The notes under the pieces were generated by a model that saw only the letters and a list, made by a program, of their open reading frames with translations, was not told the DNA's origin and did no database searches. Shown one piece after another: positions 9,945-20,685 of a stretch of 40,295 nucleotides of DNA (position 1 is the first letter of the stretch; every line of letters begins with the position of its first letter). The position numbers and the translations under genes were made by a program. Where the stretch lies: assembly GCA_946055575.1 (NCBI GenBank), contig CAMGGL010000003.1, positions 1 to 40,295 on the forward strand, written 5' to 3'. Source of the stretch: an uncultured Candidatus Melainabacteria bacterium. Lineage in GTDB: Bacteria; Cyanobacteriota; Vampirovibrionia; Gastranaerophilales; Gastranaerophilaceae.

Positions 9945-11279
9945 TTAAAATTTCATTTTATTAATTTTCAATAATGCCGTATATGACGGAAGTATCGTAA
10001 CTCTGTCTTCTATCTTATCAGATTTTGTAACAATTTCAATAGCTGTTTTTATATCAGGTTCAACAATAATTTTATCTTGAGCAACACCTGCATACTTCAA
10101 CCTTAACGCCATATCATTTGCCCTTATTCCTGACGTAACAATAGGATTTTTAGCATCTTTTAGTTGCTCAAAATCGCTATCCCACAACCATGAAATATCT
10201 CTGCCGTCAGCATAATTGTCATTTATCGCTATAACTATATTTGAATTTAAATCAACGGTTTTAAGGACTTCACTTGCACCGGTCGGATTTTTTATGAGCT
10301 GAATAAGAGTTTCATGCCCGTTTATAACACGTCTTTCAGCTCTGCCAAAAATAGATTTGTATGATAAAACCGCCTCAGATATGACATTTTTGTCAATACC
10401 CAGCAACAACGCCTGAGAAATTGCAGCCAAAGCATTATAAGCATTATAAAGACCAACTAAATTTAGTCGGAAAAAGTATTCCCCATTGTTATAAACTATT
10501 TTTAGTTCGGAATAATCATCATAAACCTTTACATAACCTTTAAAATCAGGCTCCGGACGTTTAAAACCACAATGCGGGCAGTAATAATGACCTTGTTGAG
10601 CAAAAAATTGTACAGAATATTGCAACGGTTCGCCACAAACACAATTAAACACTTCTGTCGGAGCATTCGACACTGTTGTATGCTTTTTAGAACAAATTTC
10701 TATTTTTTCAAAACCGTAATATAAATTTTTAACAGGATTACGAAAATTCGCAACCAACGGATCATCCGCGTTCAAAAGAAGCTGTAATTTCTGATTTTTA
10801 TCAATTGCATTTTGGATAAAACTTGCAGTCGTTGAAAGCTCACCATATCTATCCAACTGATCTCTAAACAAATTCGTCACCAACAAAAAATCCGCACGAT
10901 AATAATCATAAAATTTAGTTAGATAAGCCTCATCTGACTCCAAAACAGCATAATCAAAAGCTTTAAACGGATTTAGGTTAAGAGCAAACGCATTCGCAAT
11001 ACCTGTAAGCATATTAGCACCCTTAACATTATGTACAACACTATTTTTGTTTCCTTCAAGAATATGAGCCAGCAAACCCGAAGTTGTAGTTTTTCCGTTA
11101 GTTCCCGTCACATTTATTGTCTGCGAAACATAAGAACGACAGTATTTCAAAAACTCAGGACAAAATCTTAAAACAGTCATACCCGTAAACGATGTTCCGG
11201 AAGATTTTCCAACAATTTTTATCGCAGTATAAATAAACCTCGCCAACAACAATGATATATAAAACTTTATCTTTCCCAT
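9945..11279 (-). CDS. murT: Mur ligase family protein, MurT-like (lipid II isoglutaminyl synthase subunit)
   Basis: NVTGTNGKTTTSGLLAHIL ATP site, inserted zinc ribbon (CVCGEPLQ...CPHCGF), C-terminal DUF1727-like AINDNYADGRDISWLWD. Start trimmed to MGKIKF (11279) because the longer ORF overlaps the divergent gene. Confidence 0.9.
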   Translation of the reverse strand: MGKIKFYISLLLARFIYTAIKIVGKSSGTSFTGMTVLRFCPEFLKYCRSYVSQTINVTGTNGKTTTSGLLAHILEGNKNSVVHNVKGANMLTGIANAFALNLNPFKAFDYAVLESDEAYLTKFYDYYRADFLLVTNLFRDQLDRYGELSTTASFIQNAIDKNQKLQLLLNADDPLVANFRNPVKNLYYGFEKIEICSKKHTTVSNAPTEVFNCVCGEPLQYSVQFFAQQGHYYCPHCGFKRPEPDFKGYVKVYDDYSELKIVYNNGEYFFRLNLVGLYNAYNALAAISQALLLGIDKNVISEAVLSYKSIFGRAERRVINGHETLIQLIKNPTGASEVLKTVDLNSNIVIAINDNYADGRDISWLWDSDFEQLKDAKNPIVTSGIRANDMALRLKYAGVAQDKIIVEPDIKTAIEIVTKSDKIEDRVTILPSYTALLKINKMKF

Positions 11280-11358
11280 AAATAGTCCTTTAGACGTATT
11301 CCAATAATACAACATATGATATATTATAATCCTAATACAAAACAAGAAAAGTTGAAAG

Positions 11359-11712
11359 ATGCTCACACTATTTTTTACAATCATATTTTTAGCTGAACTA
11401 ATAGTTGCAAGCTGGATTATCTCAAAGATAAAAAAAGCCAACGCTGTTGTGTGCGATTACAACAAGAAATTGACCGAATTTCAACCGATGCTAAAAGACA
11501 ATTTACAAAAAATTCATGAAATAATAAACAACATTCATTCTAAACTAAATTGTCTGACTTCATCCGTTTCAAACAGGGTTGAAAATTGCAAAAATTTATT
11601 TAAAAGTAAAGCTCTAACAGATTTGGCAATGTGGGTTTTAAATATTCCATACAAAAAAATTCTGACCATTGTGGAAATTATCCTCACAATACGAAAACTT
11701 ACTAAAGTATAA
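11359..11712 (+). CDS. hypothetical single-TM protein
   Basis: 117 aa, N-terminal TM (LTLFFTIIFLAELIVASWII) then helical region. Confidence 0.75.
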   Translation: MLTLFFTIIFLAELIVASWIISKIKKANAVVCDYNKKLTEFQPMLKDNLQKIHEIINNIHSKLNCLTSSVSNRVENCKNLFKSKALTDLAMWVLNIPYKKILTIVEIILTIRKLTKV

Positions 11713-11830
11713 CTCCGGCTTTATTTTGACAATAGAAAATTTTATTGCATATAAATCAATATGCAGTATTGAAATTCGCTAAAAAATATGTTACAATTAT
11801 GAAGAAATTTGAAAGACGAGGTTTACAACT

Positions 11831-12154
11831 ATGAGTAAGAACAAAGCATTTATGTTTTCAATGGGCGTAATTGCCGGAGTAGTCGGCGGGATTATCGCAG
11901 GTGTTCTATATGCACCAAAATCAGGTGAAGAATCAAGAAAAGAACTTAAAGACACGGTATGCGATTTTTACGACGAACACGCACCGCAAATTGCAGAAGC
12001 AAAGAAACAAGCAATGGAATCCATTGATTTAATGAAATACAGAATAGAAAGACAATTTAGAAAACTGAACAACTCGGTTAAATCTAAAAAAATGCAAAAA
12101 GCAAAAGAACTTGAAGACTTCGAAAACGGAAACGAAAACGAATTTGATTACTAA
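11831..12154 (+). CDS. YtxH domain-containing protein
   Basis: GVIAGVVGGIIAGVLYAPKSGEESRKEL is the YtxH signature. Confidence 0.9.
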   Translation: MSKNKAFMFSMGVIAGVVGGIIAGVLYAPKSGEESRKELKDTVCDFYDEHAPQIAEAKKQAMESIDLMKYRIERQFRKLNNSVKSKKMQKAKELEDFENGNENEFDY

Positions 12155-12170
12155 TTAATTTAGCAAAGGA

Positions 12171-12551
12171 ATGAAAATGACTATCGAATTATCACAAATC
12201 ATCTTAAATCACGGATTGACTTTTTTAGTCATAGTAACGGCGATTGTTATCGGTGTAATCGGCTATTACACAGTAAGATTATTAATGGATTTATCTACAT
12301 TGACCAAAAATGTTAATGATACTTCATTAATGCTTAATACAGAATTAAAACCGACACTAAAAGAATTGAACGAAACTATGCGCTCAGTTAATTCAATAAT
12401 CCAAAATACAGATGAAGGCGTAGGTAACGTAAAGTCCGGCATTGAAAATGCACTAACAAAAACTAAAGCCATCTCCGAAAATCTGTTAGGCGGATTTATT
12501 AAGGGATTTATGACCGTATTTTCTCTTGTTTCAAAATGCAAAAGAAAATAA
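12171..12551 (+). CDS. DUF948-like membrane protein
   Basis: N-terminal TM then coiled-coil LTKNVNDTSLMLNTELKPTLKELNETMRSVNSI. Confidence 0.75.
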   Translation: MKMTIELSQIILNHGLTFLVIVTAIVIGVIGYYTVRLLMDLSTLTKNVNDTSLMLNTELKPTLKELNETMRSVNSIIQNTDEGVGNVKSGIENALTKTKAISENLLGGFIKGFMTVFSLVSKCKRK

Positions 12552-12623
12552 ACATTCGGGCAATGAAATAATTTTCGACCGGATTTATAATTATGTAAGA
12601 CTAAAGCAAAGGAGATTAAAAAT

Positions 12624-12917
12624 ATGTCAGTATCAAGATTTTTAGCAGGATTTGTTGTCGGTGGAGCAATTGGCGCAATCGCAGGAATTTTACTTGCACC
12701 AAAATCAGGTGAAGAAACAAGAAAACTACTGGCTGATACAGCTCAAGAAATGGCTGAAAGAGCAGACAAAACAGCTAAACAAATAAAAGTAAAAGCAGAT
12801 GATGCAGTTTCTGAAATTCAAAAAAAAGGTGACGAAATTAAAGATAAACTTCAAGACCTTATAAGCAAACAAAAAGCTGCAAAAAATGAAACAGAAGAAA
12901 CTGACAATAACGAATAA
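12624..12917 (+). CDS. YtxH domain-containing protein
   Basis: GFVVGGAIGAIAGILLAPKSGEETRKLLADTAQEM; paralogous to 11831-12154. Confidence 0.92.
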   Translation: MSVSRFLAGFVVGGAIGAIAGILLAPKSGEETRKLLADTAQEMAERADKTAKQIKVKADDAVSEIQKKGDEIKDKLQDLISKQKAAKNETEETDNNE

Positions 12918-12934
12918 AATCAAATAACAATAAA

Positions 12935-12971
12935 CAAAAAAGACTAATTACCTTTGTAGTTAGTCTTTTTT
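12935..12971 (+). terminator. intrinsic terminator
   Basis: AAAAAAGACTAA-TTACCTTTGTAG-TTAGTCTTTTTTA. Confidence 0.85.
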
Positions 12972-13161
12972 ATTGCAATAAAAATAGCCGCGCTAACGGC
13001 ATTTGGTAAAAGGTTAATGTGTAGGAGAAAATAAAGAAAAAGAAAATGGTCTGTGTACATGGTATATATTCCCAATTTTTAGCCAAAAGTAACATATTAT
13101 CCCATTTATTTTTACAATTCTTAATGTTTATTTAAAGATATAATTCATTTAAATTTTAAAT

Positions 13162-13190
13162 TTGCAAAATCTGTATGTTTTCGGTAAAAT
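13162..13190 (+). promoter_or_regulatory. putative lptB promoter
   Basis: TTGCAA - 17 nt - TAAAAT, 27 nt before ATG. Confidence 0.55.
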
Positions 13191-13216
13191 GTAATCTGAT
13201 AATACAAGGGGATAAA

Positions 13217-13942
13217 ATGAGAATTGAGGCAAAGAATTTAATCAAGATATACGGCGACAGAAGCGTAGTAAATGATGTTTCATTTAACATAAATAAAGGT
13301 GAGGTTGTCTGCCTTTTGGGTCCGAACGGAGCCGGTAAAACTACGACTTTTTATATGGTTGTCGGATTGGTAAAACCAAACAAGGGAAGTATCACTCTTG
13401 ATGGCAAAGAAATTTCATCATGGCCAATGCACGTAAGAGCACGGTCAGGCATTGGGTATTTACCACAAGAGGCATCCAGTTTCAGAAGTTTAACGGTTGA
13501 AGAAAACATCAAACTAGTCTTGCAAATGAATGACAAACTTACAGAGTGTGAAAAGAAACGTAAACTGGAAGAATTATTGACCGAATTTGGAGTCGCGAGA
13601 TTGAGAGGAGCTTCGGCAATTTCTCTGTCAGGCGGAGAGAGAAGACGTGTAGAATTAGCAAGAGCACTTGCAGCAAGTCCTGATTTTATTCTCCTTGATG
13701 AACCGTTTACGGGAATTGACCCGATTGCTATCGGCGAAATCAAGCAAAACATAAGAAAGTTATCAGAAGATAAAGGATTGGGAGTGCTAATTACCGACCA
13801 CAACCCAAAAGCAACCCTTTCCATCACTGACAGAGCTTACGTCATTTTTGACGGCAAAATCAAAATTCAGGGAAGAAGTGAAGAAGTCGCAGTAAACCCT
13901 GTTGCTAAAGAATTTTATTTAGGAAAGGATTTCTCTTTATAA
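13217..13942 (+). CDS. lptB: LPS export ABC transporter ATP-binding protein
   Basis: Walker A GPNGAGKTTTFYMVVG, LSGGERRRVELARAL, FILLDEPFTGIDPIA, LITDHN; start trimmed to MRIEAKN. Confidence 0.95.
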   Translation: MRIEAKNLIKIYGDRSVVNDVSFNINKGEVVCLLGPNGAGKTTTFYMVVGLVKPNKGSITLDGKEISSWPMHVRARSGIGYLPQEASSFRSLTVEENIKLVLQMNDKLTECEKKRKLEELLTEFGVARLRGASAISLSGGERRRVELARALAASPDFILLDEPFTGIDPIAIGEIKQNIRKLSEDKGLGVLITDHNPKATLSITDRAYVIFDGKIKIQGRSEEVAVNPVAKEFYLGKDFSL

Positions 13943-15060
13943 TGACATTTAAATTTCCTAAAATAACAATTTATGATAGATATATATTTAAACAGGTAAC
14001 AACAGCATCCTTGGTTGCTATCTTGCTATTCACAATTGTTTGGATTGCACCGGAAACCTTATTGAACACAATCAAAGGAGCTTTAGCCGGAGAATATGGA
14101 CTAAAAACAGCTGTATTACTTCTGTTTTATGAATTACCAAAAATACTTGACAAAGCATTTCCTGTCGGGTTGTTATTAGGAACGCTGTTTACATTTGACA
14201 AGTTAAGTAAAGATTCTGAAATAACAATTTTCAGAGCAGTAGGGATGTCTTTTGGCAGAATAATTGCACCGGTAGTTGTATTAAGTTTAATTTTTACCGG
14301 ACTTTGTTTTGTAACAGGCGACAGGGGAACTCCTATGGCTGCTGCAAAAATGATGGCAATAAGAGGAGATGTCCGCTCTACGCAATATATCTACACCCAA
14401 AAAGATAAAACCGGCCACCCGTTAATGGCTGTTATTGTTTCAAAATCCTACGAACGAGAACTTAGAAATGTCATAGTTTTAGATTTTTCAAATCAAGTTT
14501 ATCAGGATGTTCACCAACTATCCAATATTTATAGCGCAAAATCAGGATATGCTTACGACGACAGGTGGGAATTAAAAGATATTTCCAACTACAAAATATC
14601 AAATGACGGCATATACATTGATATAAAACACATTGATAAAATGGAAATTTTAAAAGGAGACTCCGCAAAAAATGCGTTCACATTAATGGTTTATTCCACT
14701 ATGAAAGAACGAGATATAAACAATCATAACTTAAGAAACTATGCAAAGTTACTTAAAAAAGAAAATCTTATGGAAGAATATAACTATACTCTAAACAAAT
14801 ATCTTCAAAGATTTTTCCATCCGTTTATTTGTGTTCTTTTGGCAATTTTGGGATGCATATTAGGTTTCAGCAAGCCAAGAGAACAAAGGCTTATAGGATT
14901 TACAATTGCTGTCGGTTGTATTTTTGTTTATTACATAACACTGCCATTCTTTGATTTATTGGCAGAAAAAGAAATATTATCACCATACATCACAGCAACA
15001 TTACCAACTTTTGCATTTTTGATTGCAATATACGCATTTTACAAGTCAAAGGATTTATAA
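13942..15060 (+). CDS. LptF/LptG family permease (YjgP/YjgQ)
   Basis: IYDRYIFKQVTTASLVAILLFTIVW, C-terminal TMs; translationally coupled to lptB. Confidence 0.92.
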   Translation: MTFKFPKITIYDRYIFKQVTTASLVAILLFTIVWIAPETLLNTIKGALAGEYGLKTAVLLLFYELPKILDKAFPVGLLLGTLFTFDKLSKDSEITIFRAVGMSFGRIIAPVVVLSLIFTGLCFVTGDRGTPMAAAKMMAIRGDVRSTQYIYTQKDKTGHPLMAVIVSKSYERELRNVIVLDFSNQVYQDVHQLSNIYSAKSGYAYDDRWELKDISNYKISNDGIYIDIKHIDKMEILKGDSAKNAFTLMVYSTMKERDINNHNLRNYAKLLKKENLMEEYNYTLNKYLQRFFHPFICVLLAILGCILGFSKPREQRLIGFTIAVGCIFVYYITLPFFDLLAEKEILSPYITATLPTFAFLIAIYAFYKSKDL

Positions 15061-15061
15061 T

Positions 15062-15871
15062 ATGAAGCTATTTAAAATTTTAATATTATTGTTGATATCA
15101 AGCATTATTACAACTCCGGCAATTGCAGCGGGAGATATAACCATAGATAAAGACAACGGAATTTATCACATAATTTTAAAGGGCGAAAAAATCAAAAAAA
15201 GAATTAAGTTTGTAGCTTCAGAAGACTTGATTACAAACAGAGAAGCCCATATAAAAGGAAAATCAACTCTTACAGTTAATGCAGGTTTCTTTGACCCGAA
15301 AAGTGGGAAAACTGTTTCTTATATAGTAACAGACGGAATAACATCAGCAGATCCGATGTTTAATCAAGCACTTTTGGCAAACCCGTTTTTCAGACGTAAT
15401 ATGTCAACAATCTTAAATCGTTCTGAATTTAGAGTTATGCAATGCGGTAATAAATTTCAGTATGAAATAGTTTCACATAAATCTGAAGTTCCTTTCGGCT
15501 GCAGACTAATTACCTCAGCACAGGGCGGACCATTAATTTTGCCGGAACTCAGATTGGAAGAAGAAGGCTTTATCGTTAAAAATACGGCGGGGGAAGTTAT
15601 AAGAGAATCTGCATCAGTTCTACATAAAACATCAAGAACAATTATCGGCTTAAAAGGTACTGATGAATGTCATATATTCATTATTACAGATGATAATCCG
15701 ATGGATTTGTATGAAGTTCAAAAATTATGTAACAGTTATAAGTTAGAAAGAGCAATGGCGTTTGACGGCGGAAGCTCCACATCATTAAACTACAAAAACA
15801 GCATTGAAGTAGTATCTACAAAAGGTGATGGTGCAGGAAGAATGCTCAAGTCTTTCATGCTTGTATATTAG
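15062..15871 (+). CDS. phosphodiester glycosidase family protein (NAGPA/DUF2233)
   Basis: Signal peptide MKLFKILILLLISSIITTPAIAA; VNAGFFDP and AMAFDGGSSTSLNY motifs. Confidence 0.9.
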   Translation: MKLFKILILLLISSIITTPAIAAGDITIDKDNGIYHIILKGEKIKKRIKFVASEDLITNREAHIKGKSTLTVNAGFFDPKSGKTVSYIVTDGITSADPMFNQALLANPFFRRNMSTILNRSEFRVMQCGNKFQYEIVSHKSEVPFGCRLITSAQGGPLILPELRLEEEGFIVKNTAGEVIRESASVLHKTSRTIIGLKGTDECHIFIITDDNPMDLYEVQKLCNSYKLERAMAFDGGSSTSLNYKNSIEVVSTKGDGAGRMLKSFMLVY

Positions 15872-15881
15872 TAATTGCCGC

Positions 15882-16931
15882 TTACTCAACATCAGAAAGC
15901 GTAGAGCTTTTTTCAAGGTGAAGCGTATCAATAAGAGTATTTAAATGAGCAAATACTTCCTTAAATTGAGGTATAGAAAGGCTTTGCTTACCGTCGCTGA
16001 GGGCTTCTGCCGGATTGTAATGGACTTCGACCATAACACCGTCAGCACCGACAACCAAACCAGCTTTTGCCATTGGTTCAATCAGATATCTTTGTCCGGT
16101 ACCATGACTCGGATCAATAATTATCGGCAAATGTGAATATTTTTTGATAACAGGAACTGCAGATATATCAAGAAGATTTCTCGTAAACGCACTATCAAAG
16201 CTTTTCAATCCACGTTCACATAAAATCACCTGCTCATTTCCGTTATACATAATATGTTCTGCTGCCAGCAAGAATTCCCTTATGGTACTTGCAGGACCTC
16301 GTTTTAAAATTACTGGCTTGTTACAATGTCCGACAGACTTCAACAATTTGAAATTCTGCATATTTCTGGCTCCGATTTGGATAACATCAGCATAATGACA
16401 TACCAAATCCAAATCCGTAGAATCCATAAGCTCTGTAACAACAAGTAAACCTGTTTCATCAGCAGCTTTTCTCAAATACTGCAAACCTAGTTCACCCAAA
16501 CCGTCGAAATCATAAGGTGAAGTTCTCGGTTTAAAAGCTCCGCCACGCAAAAATTGACATCCTAATTCTTTTGCGGCAACAGCAACTTGCAAAAGCCCGT
16601 CATAATTTTCCTCAACAGAACACGGTCCAACCATCGAAACAGGACGATTTGCTCCTCCAATTTTTACACCGTTTGAGAACTCGATTACTGTATCTTCAGA
16701 TTTTCTATCTCTTGATGCCAGCCTGAAAGGTTCTCTAATGAACTTAATCTGTTTAACTCCGTCCATTGCCTCAATTCTTGCAGGCGACAGAGTTGTTTTA
16801 TCACCAAGCGCATCAATTACTGTATGAACATCGCCTTCATGAGCAATAACCTTAAAACCGTGAGAATTTAACAATTCAATTACTGCTTGAATATTACTCT
16901 TGGTTGCATCACGCTCCATTATTATAATCAT
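15882..16931 (-). CDS. aroF: 3-deoxy-7-phosphoheptulonate synthase
   Basis: MVGPCSVEE, FLRGGAFKPRTSPYDFDGLGELGLQYL, QIGARNMQNF, DPSHGTGQR; N-terminal regulatory domain from MIIIMERDATKSN. Confidence 0.96.
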   Translation of the reverse strand: MIIIMERDATKSNIQAVIELLNSHGFKVIAHEGDVHTVIDALGDKTTLSPARIEAMDGVKQIKFIREPFRLASRDRKSEDTVIEFSNGVKIGGANRPVSMVGPCSVEENYDGLLQVAVAAKELGCQFLRGGAFKPRTSPYDFDGLGELGLQYLRKAADETGLLVVTELMDSTDLDLVCHYADVIQIGARNMQNFKLLKSVGHCNKPVILKRGPASTIREFLLAAEHIMYNGNEQVILCERGLKSFDSAFTRNLLDISAVPVIKKYSHLPIIIDPSHGTGQRYLIEPMAKAGLVVGADGVMVEVHYNPAEALSDGKQSLSIPQFKEVFAHLNTLIDTLHLEKSSTLSDVE

Positions 16932-17050
16932 TGTTATCAATTCCTCTTTTATTATTCTTAACAACAATTATAAAAAATAAAAAAAATTAATCAATTAATT
17001 AACGCAAGATGTTTTATATGATATTTAGATATAATAGTTTTGCATAAATC

Positions 17051-18322
17051 CTACTTGGGGTTAAAGGCATCCAAACCAAGATAGATTGCATGTGAACCCA
17101 TTTCCTGCTCTATTTTTAAAAGCCTGTTATATTTTGCAATTCGCTCGCTACGAGAAAGCGAACCTGCCTTAATTTGTCCGCAATTTAAGGCTACGGCTAA
17201 GTCCGCGATAAATGTATCTTCCGTTTCTCCTGAACGGTGAGAAATTATTGTTGTGTAATTATTATTTTGAGCAAGATGTACTGCATCAATTGTTTCAGAT
17301 AAAGTTCCAATTTGGTTAGGCTTGATTAAAACAGAATTAGCAACAAGTTCATCTATGCCTTTCAAAATTCTTTCAGAATTTGTAACAAACAAATCATCTC
17401 CGACAAGTTGACACCTATTGCCAAGCATTTCAGTCAAAAGTTTCCAACCTTTCAAATCATTTTGCGCCATACCATCTTCTATTGAAATTACTGGATATTG
17501 CTCAACAATTTCCTGCAAAATATTTACAAACCCTTCCGGCTCATAATAAGTTCCTGAAATAACATATTGACCGTCCTGATAGAACTCACTTGATGCAATA
17601 TCAAGACAAATTTTAACATCACCGGTTGTATAACCGGATTTTTCTATCGCTTCAATTATAACTTCAATAGCCTCAATATCTCTGTTTAAATTTGGTGCAA
17701 AACCACCTTCATCACCAACACTAGTTGACAAACCACGTTTTTTAAGAACTGATTTTAAACGATAAAAAACCTCCGCACACATCTGTATCGCTTGAGAAAA
17801 AGAATCAGCTCCGACAGGTGCAATCATAAACTCTTGAAATTCTATATTATTATCTGCATGAACTCCGCCATTTATAACATTCATCATCGGAACGGGCAAA
17901 ACTGTAGCATTCACACCGCCTAAATATCTGTATAATGGCTCTTTATAAAACTTTGCGCTTGCGGCAGCACAAGCAAGCGATACTGCCAAAATTGCGTTTG
18001 CTCCAAGTTTAGCTTTATTTTTTGTCCCGTCAATATTATTCATTAAACAGTCAATCTCGTACTGTTTTGAAGCATCTTTGCGTGCTAAAAGCGGTGAAAT
18101 TATATGATTAATATTTTCAATTGCTTTATAAACACTTTTCCCGTCAAAATCTTTAGTATTATCTCTGAGTTCAAGTGCTTCATACATCCCAACAGACGCA
18201 CCTGATGGAACTTTTGCAACTCCGACATCTCCAGAAATAAGCTCAACCTCTGCTTCTATTGTCGGATTTCCTCGAGAATCCAATATTTGACGAGCCCTTA
18301 CTTCTTTTATTACTGCTGACAT
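17051..18322 (-). CDS. eno: enolase
   Basis: [67 protein letters not shown]; start trimmed. Confidence 0.99.
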   Translation of the reverse strand: MSAVIKEVRARQILDSRGNPTIEAEVELISGDVGVAKVPSGASVGMYEALELRDNTKDFDGKSVYKAIENINHIISPLLARKDASKQYEIDCLMNNIDGTKNKAKLGANAILAVSLACAAASAKFYKEPLYRYLGGVNATVLPVPMMNVINGGVHADNNIEFQEFMIAPVGADSFSQAIQMCAEVFYRLKSVLKKRGLSTSVGDEGGFAPNLNRDIEAIEVIIEAIEKSGYTTGDVKICLDIASSEFYQDGQYVISGTYYEPEGFVNILQEIVEQYPVISIEDGMAQNDLKGWKLLTEMLGNRCQLVGDDLFVTNSERILKGIDELVANSVLIKPNQIGTLSETIDAVHLAQNNNYTTIISHRSGETEDTFIADLAVALNCGQIKAGSLSRSERIAKYNRLLKIEQEMGSHAIYLGLDAFNPK

Positions 18323-18501
18323 ATAATTTCTCCCTTTTGATAAAAAAAGTATTGTTAAAAAATTATAAAAAAAATATACTCCGATTTTACAATTCTTATT
18401 AGTAAAAAGAGTAATTTTGCAAAATGTATCAATATATTTATAAATAAGAGCCTTTAAGATTATTTTTTGATAAAATAATATCATCAGATAACAAGGTGGA
18501 T

Positions 18502-19872
18502 ATGAAAGAGCGAATTTTATTATTTATCATAGTAATCGGATTAACAGCATTTGTTTATATGTTCCAAAGCTATACGGTTTGGGGGCTAGCCATTTTAGTT
18601 TCATTAATGGCATTATATGCAATTTTCACAAACCTCGCATATAAATTAAAAAAAAGAAAAAAACTCAAAGAACCTCAAATCAGGAATGAAGATTACAAAC
18701 CTTTTGTGAGTATTATGATACCCGCACATAACGAAGAAGCCGTTATTGCAACAACAATAGAAACCGTTCTGCGCTTAGATTATCCAAACTTTGAAATAAT
18801 TGCAATTGATGACAGAAGTTCAGACAATACTGCTTCCGTATTAAAAGACTTAGAGAAAAAATATCCCCAAAAAGTTATTGCATTAATTAGAGATAAAAAG
18901 GCTTTTCCGGGTAAGTCTGCCGTACTGAATGATGCTTTAAAACTTGCAAAAGGTGAAGCAATTTTGGTATTTGATGCTGACGCAACTATGGAACCTGACT
19001 TTTTGACAAATTTGGTTTACGAATTAGAACCAAAAGATGTTGGGGCGGTACAGGCAAGAAAAATTGTACGAAATAAAGATGTTAACCTGCTTACAAAATG
19101 CCAAAACAACGAAATGACAATGGATACACACTTCCAAGTAGGTCGAGATTCCGTAAAAGGTGCAGTTGAACTTCGAGGTAACGGAGAACTCATTAAACGT
19201 ACAGCTCTTGAAGATATCGGCGGTTGGAACAATTATACAATAACAGATGACCTTGATATGTCTACAAGACTTCACATAAAAGGCTGGGATGTACGCTTTT
19301 GTCTTGATACTGCTGTTTATGAAGAAGGTATTATTTACCTTTTCCCGCTTTATAAACAACGCAGAAGATGGCTCGAGGGCACAATAAGAAGATATCTTGA
19401 ATATTTTTGGGACATACTTACTTCAAAAAAAATGTCTATGCGCGTCAGAGTGGATATGATTGCGTATATATCGGAATTTATTATGCCGGGATGGTTTATC
19501 ATAGAAATCGGTATTTTAATATTAAAAATCCTGCTAAAAGATGCGCAACCTCATACATTGATGTCATCAGTTATTATGGGATGTATAATTGGTTTTGGCT
19601 TCGTAATGGCTTGCAGATACAGCTTGAGAAGATACGATAACCTGCCGAGAACAGACGCATTAATCCAGTCCATCTACACATCAGTTTATTTACTGTTAAT
19701 CTGGTTCCCGTTAGTTCTGTTTATAGGATTTAAGATTTTGTTTATGAAAAAAGACATGAATTGGGGAAAAACAGCACACGGACTTGTAGCCCACGAACAT
19801 GCAATACAAAAAGCTAAAGCAAAAATAAAACAGGCAAAAGAAGAATTAAAGAAATTACTACTGACTAAATAG
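18502..19872 (+). CDS. family 2 glycosyltransferase, membrane-associated
   Basis: [55 protein letters not shown] motif; C-terminal TM segments. Confidence 0.93.
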   Translation: MKERILLFIIVIGLTAFVYMFQSYTVWGLAILVSLMALYAIFTNLAYKLKKRKKLKEPQIRNEDYKPFVSIMIPAHNEEAVIATTIETVLRLDYPNFEIIAIDDRSSDNTASVLKDLEKKYPQKVIALIRDKKAFPGKSAVLNDALKLAKGEAILVFDADATMEPDFLTNLVYELEPKDVGAVQARKIVRNKDVNLLTKCQNNEMTMDTHFQVGRDSVKGAVELRGNGELIKRTALEDIGGWNNYTITDDLDMSTRLHIKGWDVRFCLDTAVYEEGIIYLFPLYKQRRRWLEGTIRRYLEYFWDILTSKKMSMRVRVDMIAYISEFIMPGWFIIEIGILILKILLKDAQPHTLMSSVIMGCIIGFGFVMACRYSLRRYDNLPRTDALIQSIYTSVYLLLIWFPLVLFIGFKILFMKKDMNWGKTAHGLVAHEHAIQKAKAKIKQAKEELKKLLLTK

Positions 19873-19883
19873 GAGAAAAATAA

Positions 19884-20417
19884 ATGACAACAATGACAAT
19901 TGAAGATGTAAAAGATAAAATAAGAGCGGTTCCTGATTTTCCGAAAAAAGGTATCATCTTCAGAGATATAACAACCGGAATTAAAGATGCTCAAACAATG
20001 AAAGCAATGGTTGACTATCTTTGTGACCAATACAAAGATATAAAAATTGATTATATTGCAGGAATAGAAAGTCGTGGATTTATATTCGGAATGCCAATGG
20101 CTTACAAACTGAATTGCGGATTTATTCCAATCAGAAAACCTAACAAACTGCCTGCCGAAACAATAAAAGAAACTTACGACTTGGAATACGGTTCAGATTC
20201 CATTGAAATTCATGCAGATGCAATTGAAGAAGGTGCAAATGTGCTTGTTGTTGATGATTTATTGGCAACAGGCGGTACTGCAAAAGCTGCTTGCAATTTG
20301 GTCAAAAAAACAGGAGGAAACCTTGTCGGAGCAGCATTTTTAATCGAATTAAACTCTCTTAACGGCAGAGAAAAATTAAACAATTGCGGTAAAATAGTTT
20401 CCATGTTACAATATTAG
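19884..20417 (+). CDS. apt: adenine phosphoribosyltransferase
   Basis: IRAVPDFPKKGIIFRDIT, GIESRGFIFG, VLVVDDLLATGGTAKA. Confidence 0.98.
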   Translation: MTTMTIEDVKDKIRAVPDFPKKGIIFRDITTGIKDAQTMKAMVDYLCDQYKDIKIDYIAGIESRGFIFGMPMAYKLNCGFIPIRKPNKLPAETIKETYDLEYGSDSIEIHADAIEEGANVLVVDDLLATGGTAKAACNLVKKTGGNLVGAAFLIELNSLNGREKLNNCGKIVSMLQY

Positions 20418-20442
20418 TAAATTAACCACTAAGGAGATAAAT

Positions 20443-20682
20443 ATGAGAAGATTTGCAATTATTTTAGCATTATTATTTTTACAAGCCAATGTTGTCGTAA
20501 ATGCAGCGACTACAGATGCTAATTACAACAAAAAACCTGCACAAAAGACTCAAAATGTTAGTGCTAAACAAAACGCAACAAAACAAGCCACTCCGGCTAA
20601 AGATGATGAGTATTTACTAAAATACAACATCAATGATTTAGAAGCTGCACCTTGGCTTAACGGAGGAAAAAGAAAAATCTAG
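20443..20682 (+). CDS. small secreted hypothetical protein
   Basis: 79 aa with signal peptide MRRFAIILALLFLQANVVVNA; AAGGAG ribosome-binding site. Confidence 0.8.
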   Translation: MRRFAIILALLFLQANVVVNAATTDANYNKKPAQKTQNVSAKQNATKQATPAKDDEYLLKYNINDLEAAPWLNGGKRKI

Positions 20683-20685
20683 CCT

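Noticed and set aside
9945-11441. Full-length 498-aa MurT ORF as given in the track
   Set aside because: N-terminal extension overlaps the divergent 11359 gene and lacks MurT similarity; MGKIKF at 11279 is the likely start.
13351-13827. 158-aa minus-strand ORF
   Set aside because: Antisense to lptB, which has complete ABC motifs.
17051-18484. 477-aa enolase ORF as given
   Set aside because: First 54 residues precede the canonical [12 protein letters not shown] start.
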